Source: Streptomyces plumbidurans (GTDB lineage Bacteria > Actinomycetota > Actinomycetes > Streptomycetales > Streptomycetaceae). From it: a DNA stretch of 64,000 nt. A program made the translations under genes and the position numbers. The stretch is from the NCBI RefSeq assembly GCF_019857225.1, contig NZ_JAFJSY010000004.1:163236-227235 (forward strand), read 5' to 3'. Every line of letters begins with the position of its first letter. Position 1 is the first letter of the stretch. The notes under the pieces were generated by a model. That model did no database searches. It saw nothing but the letters and a program-made list of their open reading frames with translations, and had not been told where the DNA came from. Shown here piece by piece: positions 50,091 to 59,264 of this stretch.

Positions 50091-52427
50091 TCAGACCGGT
50101 GTCCGCTCCGGCGCCCGCTCCAGGCGGACGATCACGCCCTTCGACGTAGGGGTGTTGCTGATGTCCGCGACACTGTCGAGCGGCACCAGGACATTGGTCT
50201 CCGGGTAGTACGCGGCGGCCGAGCCCGGGGGAGTGGGGTAGCCGACGGCCCGGAAGCCGTCCGCGCGGCGTTCCGAGCCGTCCGACCAGACGCTGACCAG
50301 GTCGACGAGGCTGCCGTCCGCGATGTTGAGGTCGGCGAGGTCGGCAGGGTTGACCAGGACGACGCGGCGGCCGCCCTTGATGCCGCGGTAGCGGTCGTCC
50401 ATCGCGTAGGGGATCGTGTTCCACTGGTCGTGCGAGCGCAGCGTCTGCAGGACGAGATGGCCCTTCGGGGCCCGGAGCATCGTGAAGTCGTTGACGCTGA
50501 ACACGGCCTTGCCGCTGGGGGTGCGGAACACCCGCTCGTTGACCGGGTTCGGCAGACGGAAGCCGCCGGGCTGCCGTACCCGCTCGTTGAAGTCGTGGAA
50601 TCCCTCGACGACTTGGGCGATGCGGTCGCGCACGAGGTCGTAGTCGGCCTCGAACTGCGCCCAGGGGATGTCCGGTTCAAAGCCGAGGACCCGGCGGGCG
50701 AGGCGGGTGATGATGGAGACCTCGCTCAGCAGGTGCGGTGAGGCGGGCGCGAGCCGGCCGCGCGTGGCGTGCACCTCGCTCATGGAGTCCTCGACCGTCA
50801 TGAACTGCTCGCCGCCCGCCTGGACGTCCCGGTCGCTGCGGCCGAGCGTCGGCAAAATCAGCGCGGTGCGCCCGCACACCGCGTGGGAGCGGTTGAGCTT
50901 GGTCGAAATGTGCGCCGTCAGACGGCAGTTGCGCAGGGCGCGTTCGGTGGCCTCGCTGTCGGGCGTGGCCCGGACGAAGTTGCCCGCGACCCCGACGAAG
51001 AGCTTGGCCCGCCCGTCGCGCATGGCCCGGATGGAGTCGACCGAGTCCAGGCCGTGCCGGGCCGGCGGCGTGAAGTGGAACTCGGCCCCGAGCCGGTCCA
51101 TGAACGCCTGCGGCATCCGCTCCCAGATGCCCATGGTGCGGTCGCCCTGCACGTTGCTGTGCCCGCGGACCGGGCAGACGCCCGCGCCCGGACGGCCGAT
51201 GTTGCCGCGCAGCAGAAGGAAGTTGACGACCTCTCGGATGGTCGGCACGCCGTGCTTGTGCTGGGTCAGGCCCATCGCCCAGCAGACGATGACGCTGCGG
51301 CTGGCCAGCACCCGCTCGTGCACCCGCTCGATCTCGTCCCGGCTCAGGCCGGTGGCCTCCAGCACGGCGTCCCAGGACGTCTCGCGGATGTGCTCGACGA
51401 AGGCGTCGTATCCCGTGGTGTGCGCCTCGATGAACTCCCGGTCCAGGACGGTGCCGGGCTCCTTGTCCTCGGCTTCGACCAGCAGCAGGTTCAGCGCCTG
51501 AAAGAGGGCGAGGTCGCCGCCGGGCCGTATCTGCAGGAACTGGTCGGCGATGTCGGTGCCGCGGCCGATGACGCCGCGCGCCTTCTGCGGGTGCTTGAAG
51601 CGCAGCAACCCGGCCTCGGGCAGCGGGTTGACGGCGACGACGGAGCCGCCGCGCCGCTTGGTCTCCTCCAGCGCGGACAGCATGCGCGGATGGTTGGTGC
51701 CGGGGTTCTGGCCTACGACGAAGACCAGATCGGAGTCGTAGAGGTCGTCGAGGCTCACGCTGCCCTTGCCGATGCCCAGGGTCTCGCCCAGGGCCGAACC
51801 GCTCGACTCGTGGCACATGTTGGAGCAGTCGGGCAGGTTGTTGGTGCCGAAGGCGCGCGCGAACAGCTGGAGCAGGAAGGCGGGTTCGTTGGCGAGCCGC
51901 CCGGAGGTGTAGAACAGCGCCTCGTCGGGGTGGGCCAGGGCGCGCAGTTCGCGCGCCAGCAGATCCAGCGCCTCGTCCCAGCCGATCGGCTCGTAGTGGG
52001 TCGCGCCCTCGCGCAACACCATCGGCTCGGTCAACCGGCCCTGCTGGTTGAGCCAGTGGTCCGACTTCCGGCTCAACTCGTCGACGGAGTACTGCCGGAA
52101 GAACTCCGCCGTCACCCGCCGCGAGGTGGCCTCGTCGCTGACGTGCTTGGCCCCGTTCTCGCAGTACTCGTTGAGGTGGCGATGCCTTGGGCCGGGGTCG
52201 GGCCAGGCGCAGCCGGGACAGTCGAAGCCCTTCGCCTGGTTGACGTTGAGCAGGGTCAGCGCGGTGCGCCTCGGCGAGGTCTGTCCCAGCGCGTACGTCA
52301 GCGCATGGGCGACCGCGGGCGCGCCGGTGGCCCACGTCCTGGGGGCCGAGACCGACAGCTCGCCCTCTTCCGCTCCGTCTTCCTCGAAGTCCCGCACCGC
52401 ACACCACGCCCTCTCCGTCCCCGCCAC
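50091..52427 (-). CDS. FdhF/YdeP-family molybdopterin oxidoreductase
   Basis: Up to 778 residues. The N-terminus has cysteines in FDCPGCAWPDP; the molybdopterin core follows with LFYTSGRLANEPAFLLQLFARAFG, CSNMCHESSGSALGETLGIGKG, NPGTNHPRMLSAL and a C-terminal MopB-binding beta domain. The lack of a clear [4Fe-4S] C-x2-C-x3-C-x27-C set matches the YdeP subgroup, linked to acid and formate-like metabolism but of uncertain reaction. No FdhD is seen here. The start is GTG 52427 or a GTG slightly downstream (VRDFEEDG); neither has a good ribosome site. Divergent LysR at 52552 is its likely regulator. Confidence 0.88.
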   Translation of the reverse strand: MAGTERAWCAVRDFEEDGAEEGELSVSAPRTWATGAPAVAHALTYALGQTSPRRTALTLLNVNQAKGFDCPGCAWPDPGPRHRHLNEYCENGAKHVSDEATSRRVTAEFFRQYSVDELSRKSDHWLNQQGRLTEPMVLREGATHYEPIGWDEALDLLARELRALAHPDEALFYTSGRLANEPAFLLQLFARAFGTNNLPDCSNMCHESSGSALGETLGIGKGSVSLDDLYDSDLVFVVGQNPGTNHPRMLSALEETKRRGGSVVAVNPLPEAGLLRFKHPQKARGVIGRGTDIADQFLQIRPGGDLALFQALNLLLVEAEDKEPGTVLDREFIEAHTTGYDAFVEHIRETSWDAVLEATGLSRDEIERVHERVLASRSVIVCWAMGLTQHKHGVPTIREVVNFLLLRGNIGRPGAGVCPVRGHSNVQGDRTMGIWERMPQAFMDRLGAEFHFTPPARHGLDSVDSIRAMRDGRAKLFVGVAGNFVRATPDSEATERALRNCRLTAHISTKLNRSHAVCGRTALILPTLGRSDRDVQAGGEQFMTVEDSMSEVHATRGRLAPASPHLLSEVSIITRLARRVLGFEPDIPWAQFEADYDLVRDRIAQVVEGFHDFNERVRQPGGFRLPNPVNERVFRTPSGKAVFSVNDFTMLRAPKGHLVLQTLRSHDQWNTIPYAMDDRYRGIKGGRRVVLVNPADLADLNIADGSLVDLVSVWSDGSERRADGFRAVGYPTPPGSAAAYYPETNVLVPLDSVADISNTPTSKGVIVRLERAPERTPV

Positions 52428-52485
52428 TTTTCGGCAGCACGTCGGGCCAGGTCAAAGCGGAAGTTCTTATCGCCTGACAGGCAGC

Positions 52486-52509
52486 GCCGATCACCGCAGC
52501 GTGATCGGC
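52486..52509. promoter_or_regulatory. Inverted repeat between the molybdoenzyme and LysR genes
   Basis: GCCGATCAC (52486-52494) and GTGATCGGC (52501-52509) are perfect arms around 6 bp, central in the 124-bp divergent region; likely LysR site. Confidence 0.75.
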
Positions 52510-52551
52510 ACCACCGGCGCCGGACTTCCGGGCAGGGGGGATCATGGCAGG

Positions 52552-53466
52552 GTGCTGCTGCGCCAACTCGAGTACCTCGTCGCCCTCGCCCGAGCCCGCC
52601 ACTTCGCGAAGGCGGCGCAGTCCTGCTACGTCTCCCAGCCGGCGCTGTCCGAGGGCATCCGCAAACTGGAGGAGGAGCTGGGCATCCCCCTCGTCCTGCG
52701 GGGCCGCAGATTCGACGGCTTCACGCCCGAGGGCGAGCGCGTCGTCCTGTGGGCGCAGCGCATCCTCGCCGACCGCGACGCCATGCAGGACGAGATCCAG
52801 GCACTGCAGGCCGGGCTCAGCGGGCGGCTGCGCATCGGGACCGTGCCGACCGCGGCCACGGCGGTCGCCCTGCTGACCCAGCCGTTCTGCGCCGCCAACC
52901 CGCTCGCGACGGTCCAGGTGTTCGCGGACCTGCAGTCCGTGGACATCGTGAACCGGCTGCGGACGTACGAACTCGACGCCGCCGTCACCTACCACAGCAC
53001 CGTCGTGGAACACGGCTTCAAGTTCGTCCCGCTGTACCGCGAGCGCTACGTCCTGCTGATCCAGCGCTCCGACCGCGACGCCGGCCCCGCGGAGATCTCC
53101 TGGGAGGAGGCGGCCCGGTACCCGCTGTGTCTGCTGCATCCCGGGATGCAGGGGCGGCAGGTCCTGGAGGCGGCGTTCGAGGCGGTGGGCGCCTCGGTGA
53201 CCCCGAGGGTCGAGACCGACTCGATCGCCTCACTGTTCGCCCAGGTCAGATCCGGCCAGTGGGCGAGCATCGTGCCGCACGCCTGGCTCCATGTGTTCGG
53301 GGTCCCCGCGGGCATGCGCGCCGTACCCCTGGTCCGCCCGGTCCGCACGGAACGCATCGGCCTGGTGCTCCCGGCGCGCGAGCCAATCTCGGTCATCGGG
53401 CAGGCACTTCTCGACACCGTCGACCAGGCGGGTATCGCCGCCGCGCTGGAGCGGCTGCCTGTCTAG
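52552..53466 (+). CDS. LysR-family regulator
   Basis: 304 residues. Winged helix 1-60 (LRQLEYLVALARARHFAKAAQSCYVSQPALSEGIRKLE in pieces) and an effector domain from about 88 (LRIGTVPTAATAV). GTG 52552 is chosen as the start of the domain; AGGGGGG is about 12 bases upstream. It diverges from the FdhF/YdeP-like gene, a conserved neighbour pairing in actinobacteria. Confidence 0.9.
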   Translation: MLLRQLEYLVALARARHFAKAAQSCYVSQPALSEGIRKLEEELGIPLVLRGRRFDGFTPEGERVVLWAQRILADRDAMQDEIQALQAGLSGRLRIGTVPTAATAVALLTQPFCAANPLATVQVFADLQSVDIVNRLRTYELDAAVTYHSTVVEHGFKFVPLYRERYVLLIQRSDRDAGPAEISWEEAARYPLCLLHPGMQGRQVLEAAFEAVGASVTPRVETDSIASLFAQVRSGQWASIVPHAWLHVFGVPAGMRAVPLVRPVRTERIGLVLPAREPISVIGQALLDTVDQAGIAAALERLPV

Positions 53467-53623
53467 ATTTCGTCGCCCCTGCACACGCTTCACAGAATGC
53501 ACACACACCTCACGGTTAACTTTAGGTTTCAAGCGCTACTCTCGTGCGCAGATTCGAGCGGCCGAGGAAGCAGAGGAAGCACACGCATCGCGTCGCTCCC
53601 CCCCCCACAGGCACAGGAGACGC

Positions 53624-54733
53624 GTGGTGCACGACGGTGACGTGGTGGTGATCGGCGGCGGCTACGCGGGTGTCCGGCTGGCGCGGCGGCTCGACTCGGC
53701 GGCACGCGTGACGCTGCTGGACCGCAAGGACGTCTTCTTCCACCGCATCTCCTCCCTGCGCGCGGGAGTGCGCCCGGAGTGGTCGGTGACCCCCTTCATC
53801 CCCTACGACCGGCTGCTGCACAACGGCCGTGTCGTCGTGGGCAAGGCGGTCCGCATCGACACCGAGGAACGGCAGGTCGTGCTGGGGACAGGGGAGCGGC
53901 TGCCGTACGACGTGGTGGTGATCGCCAGCGGCGCCGACTACCCCGAGCCGGCCCGCTTCACCGGCACCACCGCCGACGAGGCGGTGAAGGCACTCGCCGG
54001 GCACCAGCGCAAGATCGCCGAAGCCGACCACGTCCTCGTTGTGGGCGGAGGCCCCTCCGGCGTCGAACTCAGCGCCGAGATACGCCTGGCCCGGCCGGAC
54101 GCCCGGGTCACCCTCGCCCACTCCGGATCGGTGCTGCTGCACAACACGGGCGTCGAACGGGCCGGACGCAAGGCGCGGGCCTGGCTGGAGGCGCACGACG
54201 TGGAGGTACGGCTCGACTCGTTCATGTCGCCCGGCCACGACTTCGGCACCTACCGCGACGCACACGGCAACGTCATCGAGGCGGATCTGTCCTTCTGGGC
54301 GACGGGCACCACACCCAACACGCTCTGGCTGCGCCTCGGCGGACACGGTGCCTGGCTGAACGCGTCCGGGCATGTCAGGGTCGACCGGGCGCTGCGCGTC
54401 GACGGGTACCTCGACGTGTTCGCGGTCGGCGACGTGAACGACGCCACCGAACTCAAGATCACCCCGACCGCGCTGGCCCAGGCCGACCTCGCCGCCTGGA
54501 ACATCCGCGCCCATCTCGGCAGTGCGGGCAAGCACCGCAAGCAGCCCCGTCTGTACCGGCCGATGCACCGCACCCCGCTCATCGTGCCCTTCGGTGCGGC
54601 CGACGGACTGACCCTGCTGCCGGTGCCGGGCGGCGAGAGCGCGGTCCTCGGCGGCCGTACGTCCGTACTGGCCAAGGCGAAGACGCTCATGACGCCGTAC
54701 ATGAGGCGCCAGCTGGGGTACACCGCCACCTGA
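53624..54733 (+). CDS. FAD/NAD(P)-dependent oxidoreductase, type II NADH dehydrogenase/AIF-like
   Basis: 369 residues. FAD Rossmann VVVIGGGYAGVRLARRL near the N-terminus, NAD(P) Rossmann HVLVVGGGPSGVELSAEI in the middle, and FAD-closing VDGYLDVFAVGDVND followed by ALAQADLAAWNI. It resembles NDH-2/AMID/FSP1-like quinone reductases. GTG 53624 has AGGAG six bases upstream. It follows a long AT-richer leader (53467-53623). Confidence 0.9.
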   Translation: MVHDGDVVVIGGGYAGVRLARRLDSAARVTLLDRKDVFFHRISSLRAGVRPEWSVTPFIPYDRLLHNGRVVVGKAVRIDTEERQVVLGTGERLPYDVVVIASGADYPEPARFTGTTADEAVKALAGHQRKIAEADHVLVVGGGPSGVELSAEIRLARPDARVTLAHSGSVLLHNTGVERAGRKARAWLEAHDVEVRLDSFMSPGHDFGTYRDAHGNVIEADLSFWATGTTPNTLWLRLGGHGAWLNASGHVRVDRALRVDGYLDVFAVGDVNDATELKITPTALAQADLAAWNIRAHLGSAGKHRKQPRLYRPMHRTPLIVPFGAADGLTLLPVPGGESAVLGGRTSVLAKAKTLMTPYMRRQLGYTAT

Positions 54734-54770
54734 TCATGGGGTGCACCGACCCCTGACCTAGGGTGCGGGT

Positions 54771-55550
54771 ATGACCTCGCAGACGTATCTCTCCGCACTG
54801 TTCTCGCTGGACGGCCGGGTGGCCGTGGTGACCGGCGGCAGCTCCGGCATCGGCCGGGCCATCGCCGGGGCCCTCGCGCGGGCCGGGGCGAGTGTCGTGG
54901 TGGTGGCGCGCCGGAAGGAGGAACTGGCCTCCACGGTCGAGGAGTTGACGGCCGAGGGCTGCCGGGCGGCCGGGGTGAGCGGTGACCTCGGCTCCCGCGA
55001 CGGCGTGCGCACGGCGGCGGAGAAGGCGGTGGAGGTCTTCGGGGAGCCCGACATCCTCGTCAACAGCGCGGGGATCAACCTGCGTCCCCCGCTGGGGGAG
55101 TTGGGCGAGGACGTGTGGGACGCCACGATGGCGGTCAACCTCGAGGCGCCCTTCCTGCTGGGACAGCGGTTCGGTCCCGGCATGGCCGAGCGGCGCTTCG
55201 GTCGGATCATCCACGTCACCTCCCAGCAGGCGCACCGGGCGTTCGTGCAGAGCGGGGCCTACGGCGTGTCCAAGGGGGCGCTGGAGTCCCTGGCCCGCTC
55301 ACAGGCGGAGGCGTGGTCGCCGCACGGCGTCACCTGCAACACGCTGGTCCCGGGTTTCGTGATGACACCCCTCAACACCCGCCTGTCGTCGGACCCCGAG
55401 AAGGTGGCGGAGCTGGCCGCCCGCACGATGATCGGACGCAACGGCCTGGCCGAGGACTTCGCGGGGGCGGCCGTCTTCCTGGCGAGCCACGCCTCCGGCT
55501 ACATCACGGGGCAGTCCCTCTTCGTCGACGGCGGGTTGTCCGTGCACTAG
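54771..55550 (+). CDS. Short-chain dehydrogenase/reductase
   Basis: 259 residues, classical SDR: TGGSSGIGRAIA (20-31), VNSAGIN, catalytic Ser in HVTSQQAH, and YGVSK (Tyr-x3-Lys). The C-terminal SGYITGQSLFVDGG is standard. Substrate unknown; resembles gluconate 5-dehydrogenase/3-ketoacyl reductase types. ATG 54771 has no ribosome site but TAGGGT lies seven bases upstream, so it is probably leaderless. Confidence 0.92.
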   Translation: MTSQTYLSALFSLDGRVAVVTGGSSGIGRAIAGALARAGASVVVVARRKEELASTVEELTAEGCRAAGVSGDLGSRDGVRTAAEKAVEVFGEPDILVNSAGINLRPPLGELGEDVWDATMAVNLEAPFLLGQRFGPGMAERRFGRIIHVTSQQAHRAFVQSGAYGVSKGALESLARSQAEAWSPHGVTCNTLVPGFVMTPLNTRLSSDPEKVAELAARTMIGRNGLAEDFAGAAVFLASHASGYITGQSLFVDGGLSVH

Positions 55551-55551
55551 T

Positions 55552-56511
55552 TCAGCCCCGCAGCCCGCTCAGGAAGTCGACGAGCGCGGAGTTGACCTCG
55601 TCGGGGCGTTCCTGCTGCGTCCAGTGGCCGCAGCCCGCGAGTTCGAGCGGCTCGCGGCGCAGGCTCGGCATCAGGCGGGGGAGGGCGGCGATGAGGTCGG
55701 GTGTGAAGGCGGGCACCGGGTCGCGGTCGCCGTAGACGTAGAGCGCGGGTGTGTTCACGACGGCGCCGTGCCAGGGGGCGGTCAGCTCCCAGTTGCGGTC
55801 GAGATTGCGGTACCAGTTGAGCGCTCCGGTGAAGCCCCCGGAGAAATCCTCGGTGAGCGCGTCGAGGTCGGCCTCGGTGAACCACGGGGGCAGCACCTCG
55901 GGGTCCGGCGCGCTCTCCAGCCAGCCCCGGCCGTGCTCGACCAGCATCTGCTCGACGCCGACCGCGCCCGGAGCGTCGCCCGAGGCCATGAAGAAGAACT
56001 TCCGCAGGGTGGTGCGGGTGTCCCGGGCGAACTCGGCGTCGGCGACACCGGGCCGGTTGAAGTAGTTCCAGTAGAAGCGGCCGTCGAACCTGCGGTCCAT
56101 GACGGCCAGCGGCGGCTCCGCGCTGCGGAAGGGCGGTGGCACGCTCAGACCCGCGACCCCGAGCACGAGGTCCGGCCGCAGCAGCGCGGTGTGCCAGGCC
56201 ACCGGAGCGCCCCAGTCGTGCCCGACCACGTACGCCTGCTCCTCGCCCAGCGCGCGGATCAGCCCGACGACGTCGCCGACGAGATGGAGGATGGAGTACG
56301 CGCTCACCTCGGCCGGCCGGTCGCTGCGCCCGTACCCCCGCTGGTCCGGGGCGACCACACGGAAACCGGCGTCCGCCAGCGGACCGAACTGGTGTCGCCA
56401 GGAGCGCCACGACTCCGGAAAGCCGTGCAGCAGCACGACCAGCGGCCCTTCGCCGTGCTCGGCGATGTGCAGCCGGATCCCGTTCACGTCGATCGTGCGA
56501 TGCGCAGGCAT
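55552..56511 (-). CDS. Epoxide-hydrolase-like alpha/beta hydrolase
   Basis: 319 residues. HGFP (29-32), nucleophile Asp99 in GHDWG, and catalytic His in LAGCGHWTQQERPDEV. It is a second epoxide hydrolase resembling the one at 41250. ATG 56511 is preferred: the -10 TATAAC (56531-56526) would start transcription after the alternative ATG 56523. It ends 1 bp from the convergent SDR stop. TAGTCA-type arms in its promoter recur before padR. Confidence 0.88.
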   Translation of the reverse strand: MPAHRTIDVNGIRLHIAEHGEGPLVVLLHGFPESWRSWRHQFGPLADAGFRVVAPDQRGYGRSDRPAEVSAYSILHLVGDVVGLIRALGEEQAYVVGHDWGAPVAWHTALLRPDLVLGVAGLSVPPPFRSAEPPLAVMDRRFDGRFYWNYFNRPGVADAEFARDTRTTLRKFFFMASGDAPGAVGVEQMLVEHGRGWLESAPDPEVLPPWFTEADLDALTEDFSGGFTGALNWYRNLDRNWELTAPWHGAVVNTPALYVYGDRDPVPAFTPDLIAALPRLMPSLRREPLELAGCGHWTQQERPDEVNSALVDFLSGLRG

Positions 56512-56529
56512 GGGCCGGAGCATACGTTA

Positions 56530-56555
56530 TAGTCAACAATGCGAATAGGTGACTA
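56530..56555. promoter_or_regulatory. TAGTCA inverted repeat in the hydrolase promoter
   Basis: TAGTCAAC (56530-56537) and GGTGACTA (56548-56555) are 7-of-8 arms. TAGTCACC recurs at 57369-57376 before padR, next to the perfect palindrome TTGATTAATCAA (57380-57391). Confidence 0.6.
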
Positions 56556-56598
56556 GTGGAACAGCTGGGTGCGTGACGGGGCGGAAGGCGGTCGATCC

Positions 56599-57387
56599 GT
56601 GGCAGGCGGTGGGTATCTGCGCTACGTCGCCCTGGGCGACAGCCAGACCGAAGGGGTCGGAGACGGCGACGAGGTGCGGGGTCTGCGGGGGTGGGCGGAC
56701 CGGCTCGCCGAGCTGATCGCCCGCGACAACCCGGATCTGCGGTACGCCAATCTGGCGGTGCGCGGCCTCCTGGCGGGGCAGGTGCGGGCCCGGCAGCTGG
56801 CGCCCGCGCTGGCGTTGCGGCCCGATCTCGCGACGGTCGTCGCAGGGGTCAACGACGTGCTGCGGCCCCGGTTCGACGCGGACGAGGTGGCCGGTCATCT
56901 GGAGGCGATGTTCGCCGCGCTCACCGCACAGGGCGCCCGCGTCGCCACGCTGACCTTCCCCGACATCGGCCGGATCGCCCCGCCGGCCCGGCCGCTCGCC
57001 CCGCGCGTCCTCGCCCTCAACGCCCGTATCCGGGAGGCGGCCGGACGGCACGGCGTCGCGGTGGTCGACTCGGCGCCGTACCCGGTGGTGACCGATCCGA
57101 GGATCTGGAGCGCCGACCGGCTGCATGCCGCCCCGCGCGGACACGCCCTCATCGCCGCCGCGGTCGCCCACGCCCTCGACCTGCCGGGCAGCGACGACAG
57201 CTGGACCCACCCCCTGCCCCCCGACCCGGCGGCCCGCACGGGCCTGCGCGCCGTCGGTGCCGAACTGCGCTGGGTCGGCACCTTCCTGGGGCCCTGGCTC
57301 GTGCGGCGCGTGCGTGGCCGCTCGTCCGGCGACGGACGGCAGGCCAAACGCCCCGAGCTGCTGCCGGTTAGTCACCCCATTGATTAA
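56599..57387 (+). CDS. SGNH/GDSL-family hydrolase
   Basis: 262 residues. Block I ALGDSQTEGVGD with the catalytic Ser (GDS), block II Gly in ANLAVRGLLAGQV, block III AGVNDVLR (Asn), and block V DRLHAAPRGH with Asp and His. No signal peptide is evident, so it is likely cytoplasmic; esterase or acyltransferase on small esters. GTG 56599 has GGAAGG upstream; GTG 56569 is possible. Confidence 0.9.
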   Translation: MAGGGYLRYVALGDSQTEGVGDGDEVRGLRGWADRLAELIARDNPDLRYANLAVRGLLAGQVRARQLAPALALRPDLATVVAGVNDVLRPRFDADEVAGHLEAMFAALTAQGARVATLTFPDIGRIAPPARPLAPRVLALNARIREAAGRHGVAVVDSAPYPVVTDPRIWSADRLHAAPRGHALIAAAVAHALDLPGSDDSWTHPLPPDPAARTGLRAVGAELRWVGTFLGPWLVRRVRGRSSGDGRQAKRPELLPVSHPID

Positions 57388-57391
57388 TCAA
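57380..57391. promoter_or_regulatory. Perfect palindrome before padR
   Basis: TTGATTAATCAA, overlapping the SGNH stop codon and ending 20 bp before ATG 57412; candidate PadR site. Confidence 0.6.
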
Positions 57392-57411
57392 CTCGCCGAT
57401 AAACTGGGCCA

Positions 57412-58002
57412 ATGGCTCTGCGCAACGCGGTGATGGCCGCGCTCCTGGAGGGCGAGGCGTCCGGGTACGACCTCGCGAAGGGCTTCGAGGCCTCGGTCGC
57501 CAACTTCTGGATGGCCACACCCCAGCAGCTCTACCGGGAGCTGGAGCGGATGGAGAAGGAAGGGCTGGTCTCCGCCCGGGTCGTCCAGCAGGAGCGGCGG
57601 CCCAACAAGCGCCTCTTCTCGCTCACCGACGCCGGTCTCGAGGTGCTGCGCGACTACGTCGGCAGGGCGCCGGCCAAACCTCCGGCCATCCGGGACGAGT
57701 TGATGGTCAAGGTGCAGTGCGTCGACATCGGGGACGCGGAGGAGTTCGAGGCCGTACGGGCCGCGGTCGCCGAGCGGCAGGAGCGGTCCACCGCCAAGCT
57801 GGCCCGCTACCACCGGATGAAGGAGCGCATGCTCGACGGCCGCAGCGAGGAGGAGTACCTCGCCACCGCCGAGCGCATCGGGCCCTACCTCACCCTCCAG
57901 GGCGGGATCGCCTTCGAGCGCGGCAACCTCCAGTGGTGCGAGGCGGTCCTCGCACGGCTCGATCAGCGCGCCTCGGTGCGCGGCGGAAAGGCGGACGGCT
58001 GA
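57412..58002 (+). CDS. PadR-family regulator
   Basis: 196 residues. Winged helix 1-85 (RNAVMAALLEGEASGYDLAKGF, TPQQLYRELERMEKEGLVSARVV, RLFSLTDAGLEVL) and the C-terminal Vir_act_alpha_C helical domain with charged heptads (AERQERSTAKLARYHRMKERML). It has no ribosome site; TAAACT upstream suggests a leaderless message. Probably controls itself and neighbouring hydrolase/SDR genes. Confidence 0.92.
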   Translation: MALRNAVMAALLEGEASGYDLAKGFEASVANFWMATPQQLYRELERMEKEGLVSARVVQQERRPNKRLFSLTDAGLEVLRDYVGRAPAKPPAIRDELMVKVQCVDIGDAEEFEAVRAAVAERQERSTAKLARYHRMKERMLDGRSEEEYLATAERIGPYLTLQGGIAFERGNLQWCEAVLARLDQRASVRGGKADG

Positions 58003-58043
58003 GCCGACTGTGTCAGGAGTCACCGGCGCGGGGTTGGCGCTGG

Positions 58044-58081
58044 AAACCGATCGGTTTACGATGGTGGAAACCGATCGGTTT
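58044..58081. promoter_or_regulatory. Twin AAACCGATCGGTTT operators before the SDR gene
   Basis: Two perfect 14-bp palindromes AAACCGATCGGTTT at 58044-58057 and 58068-58081, exactly 24 bp apart, 21 bp before the SDR ATG. Typical of a TetR-type dimer pair. Confidence 0.85.
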
Positions 58082-58102
58082 TCCGCGTGGGAAGGAACAG
58101 CC

Positions 58103-58804
58103 ATGACCGCGATCAAAGACGCAGTGGTGCTCGTCACCGGCGGCAGCCGGGGCATCGGCAAGGCTCTGGTGGAGGAGCTCTACGCCCGAGGGGCGGGCAA
58201 GGTGTACGCCACCGCACGCGACCCCCGCACGGTGACGCACCCCGACGCCGTACCGCTGGCCCTGGAGGTCACCGACCCGGAGTCGGTGGCGGCCGCCGCC
58301 GCGGCCGCTCAGGACGTCACGGTGCTCATCAACAACGCCGGGGCCTCGGTCGGCGGAACCTTCCTGGACACCCCGGTGGACGACGTGCGCCGCGAGTTCG
58401 AGATCAACTTCTACGGCCCGCTGCTGATGACCCGTGCCCTCGCCCCGGTCATCGAGCGCAACGGCGGCGGCCACATCCTCAACGTCCACTCGGTGCTCTC
58501 CTGGCTCGGCATCGCCGGCTCCTACAGCGCCTCCAAGGCGGCCCTGTGGCAGCAGACCAACTCCCTGCGCCTGGAGCTGCAGCCGCGCGGGATCGCGGTC
58601 ACCGGACTGCACGTCGGCTATGTGGACACCGATCTGACCACCCGTATCGACGCGCCCAAGTCCGAGCCCGGCACCGTCGCCGCGCTCGCCCTCGACGGCA
58701 TCGAGTCGGGAGCGTACGAAGTGCTCGCCGACGACGTCTCGCGGGAGGTCAAGGCCGGACTGGCCGCCGATCCGGCGGCGCTGTACCCGCAGTTGACGCA
58801 GTAG
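58103..58804 (+). CDS. Short-chain dehydrogenase/reductase
   Basis: 233 residues. TGGSRGIGKALVEEL (12-26), INNAGAS, catalytic Ser in VHSVLS and Tyr-Lys in YSASKAALW; lacks the C-terminal lid of FabG. GGAAGGA precedes ATG 58103. Twin AAACCGATCGGTTT palindromes upstream mean it is strictly regulated; its regulator is not adjacent unless the PadR upstream serves. Confidence 0.93.
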   Translation: MTAIKDAVVLVTGGSRGIGKALVEELYARGAGKVYATARDPRTVTHPDAVPLALEVTDPESVAAAAAAAQDVTVLINNAGASVGGTFLDTPVDDVRREFEINFYGPLLMTRALAPVIERNGGGHILNVHSVLSWLGIAGSYSASKAALWQQTNSLRLELQPRGIAVTGLHVGYVDTDLTTRIDAPKSEPGTVAALALDGIESGAYEVLADDVSREVKAGLAADPAALYPQLTQ

Positions 58805-58835
58805 ACCTGTTGTCCGGCCGGTGCGCCGAACCCGG

Positions 58836-59264
58836 CTACGGCACGCCGGCCACCGTACGCGGACGGGGGTGACGGACCACCGCCCACACCGTCTTGCCGT
58901 TCCGCCCCCGGCTGCGTACCCCCCAGGTCTGCGCCAGCTGGTCGACGAGGTGCAGGCCCCTGCCCTCCTCGTCCTCCGGTGTCGGCTCCGCGCGCAGCAC
59001 GGGCTCCGTGGCACTCGCCTCGGACACCGCGATGAAACAGGAGCCGTCGGCCCGCGCCGTCACCGCCAGCTCGAACTCGCGCTCAAGGATGGGTCCGTGC
59101 CGTATGACGTTGGCCGCCAGCTCCGAGGCCAGCAGGACGACTCTCTCCGTGACCTCGTCCCCCCTGCTGTGCCCCCAGGCTGTCAGATGCTGCCGTACCC
59201 GGTACCGCGCCAAACCGACCGAGGCCGGATGCCGGGGAAGCCGGAGCGTCTCACGTCTCAGCAC
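58836..59264 (-). CDS. RsbW-like ATP-binding protein (HATPase_c_2)
   Basis: 142 residues. N-box LLASELAANVIRHG, middle segment AVSEASATEPVLR (degenerate D-x-G), G-box DEEGRGLHLVDQLAQTWGV. It resembles the standalone anti-sigma/kinase-type HATPases of streptomycetes. GTG 59264 is preferred because GGAGG is seven bases upstream; ATG 59270 would be one base from it. Confidence 0.85.
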   Translation of the reverse strand: MLRRETLRLPRHPASVGLARYRVRQHLTAWGHSRGDEVTERVVLLASELAANVIRHGPILEREFELAVTARADGSCFIAVSEASATEPVLRAEPTPEDEEGRGLHLVDQLAQTWGVRSRGRNGKTVWAVVRHPRPRTVAGVP

